42,995 nt of DNA from Gemmatimonadota bacterium (GTDB taxonomy: Bacteria > Latescibacterota > UBA2968 > UBA8231): contig JABHDC010000257.1 of NCBI GenBank assembly GCA_018673255.1, positions 1-42,995 of the forward strand. The letters are read 5' to 3'. Positions within the stretch are counted from its first letter, which is position 1, and each line of letters starts with the position of its first letter. This document shows, piece by piece, positions 42,730-42,995 of the stretch. The position numbers and the translations under genes were made by a program. The notes beneath the pieces are model-generated. The model did not search any database, was not told the DNA's origin, and saw nothing but the letters and a program-made list of their open reading frames with translations.

Positions 42730-42995
42730 CTGAATGCGGCCACGCCCTGCACACCGGGATCGACTTTGACCAGGCAGCCGGCCAGAGGCTGTTCGTCCAG
42801 TTTGGCCGCATCGAAGCCCTGTACCGCTGAGGTGACATAGAGTTCATCGAGTCCTTCACCACCGAAGGCACAGGAGGTGACGCACTCGAAGGGCAGGCGC
42901 AGTTCTCGCATCAATCCACCCGTCGTCGGATCGTATCGGCGCACCGCCCAGCCACCGTAGACGGCGACCCACAACTTGTCTTCTGCATCGATGGA
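42717..42995 (-). CDS. SMP-30/gluconolactonase-family protein (partial, 5' end missing)
   Basis: Ninety-two codons run from the right window edge to a TGA at 42717. The C-terminal part of the SMP-30/regucalcin propeller is recognisable: [19 protein letters not shown], then [26 protein letters not shown], which is the family signature. Such enzymes hydrolyse sugar lactones to acids using a divalent metal. The N-terminal two thirds, with the first metal ligand, lies outside the window. It would complement the sugar-acid enzymes of the locus. Confidence 0.9.
   Translation of the reverse strand, partial: SIDAEDKLWVAVYGGWAVRRYDPTTGGLMRELRLPFECVTSCAFGGEGLDELYVTSAVQGFDAAKLDEQPLAGCLVKVDPGVQGVAAFSYAG

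Overview
The window is a GC-rich, gene-dense bacterial chromosome segment of about 43 kb. No rRNA, tRNA, CRISPR array, phage gene or transposase could be recognised. The gene mix (a FlgD-like C-terminal domain at the left edge, several sulfatases, two PhyH dioxygenases, two enolase-superfamily enzymes, two Gfo/Idh/MocA oxidoreductases, heparinase II/III-like, CE15 and sialate O-acetylesterase proteins) resembles environmental FCB/PVC-type heterotrophs such as Latescibacterota. That placement is inference from gene content, because no phylogenetic marker is present.

Left part (1-10.8 kb): the 3' end of a secreted-type protein with an intrinsic terminator; an ECF sigma factor on the minus strand with a possible coupled leader ORF; Ogt; a large GH67/GH20-like barrel protein; a minus-strand sialidase-like propeller; a tight block of DgoD-like galactonate dehydratase, a second enolase-superfamily enzyme and a NodB-like deacetylase; then a PhyH dioxygenase overlapping an NAD-dependent epimerase.

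Centre (10.8-24 kb): a methyltransferase and a lipoprotein on the minus strand, a first sulfatase, and a long plus-strand operon from 13392 in which genes touch or overlap by 1-4 nt: sulfatase, five-bladed propeller glycosidase-like protein, amidohydrolase, GNAT, heparinase II/III-like lyase, small membrane zinc-ribbon protein, sulfatase. A secreted sialate O-acetylesterase-like protein follows after a hairpin. Except for that last protein, none of these enzymes shows a signal peptide.

Right part (24-43 kb): a small orphan protein, a divergent FMN reductase/glutaredoxin pair, an orphan histidine kinase with a CBM9-like sensor and a 7TM domain, an MFS transporter, a Gfo/Idh oxidoreductase, an alpha/beta hydrolase, a second PhyH enzyme, a free-standing CBM9-like protein, an M16 peptidase, a winged-helix protein, a 4-oxalocrotonate tautomerase-like protein, a CE15 glucuronoyl-esterase-like protein, a second propeller glycosidase-like protein, a second Gfo/Idh oxidoreductase overlapping an AIG2-like gene and a DUF423 gene, an LLM oxidoreductase, and the end of an SMP-30-type lactonase.

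Taken together, the genes look like a dispersed toolkit for dismantling sulfated, acetylated, uronate-containing glycans and feeding the sugar acids onward: sulfatases, lyase and esterases, then lactonases, dehydratases and oxidoreductases. There is no SusC/SusD, TonB receptor or ABC importer in the window. Most of the depolymerising enzymes appear cytoplasmic, which is the most unusual systems-level feature. Substrate identity and pathway order are inference.
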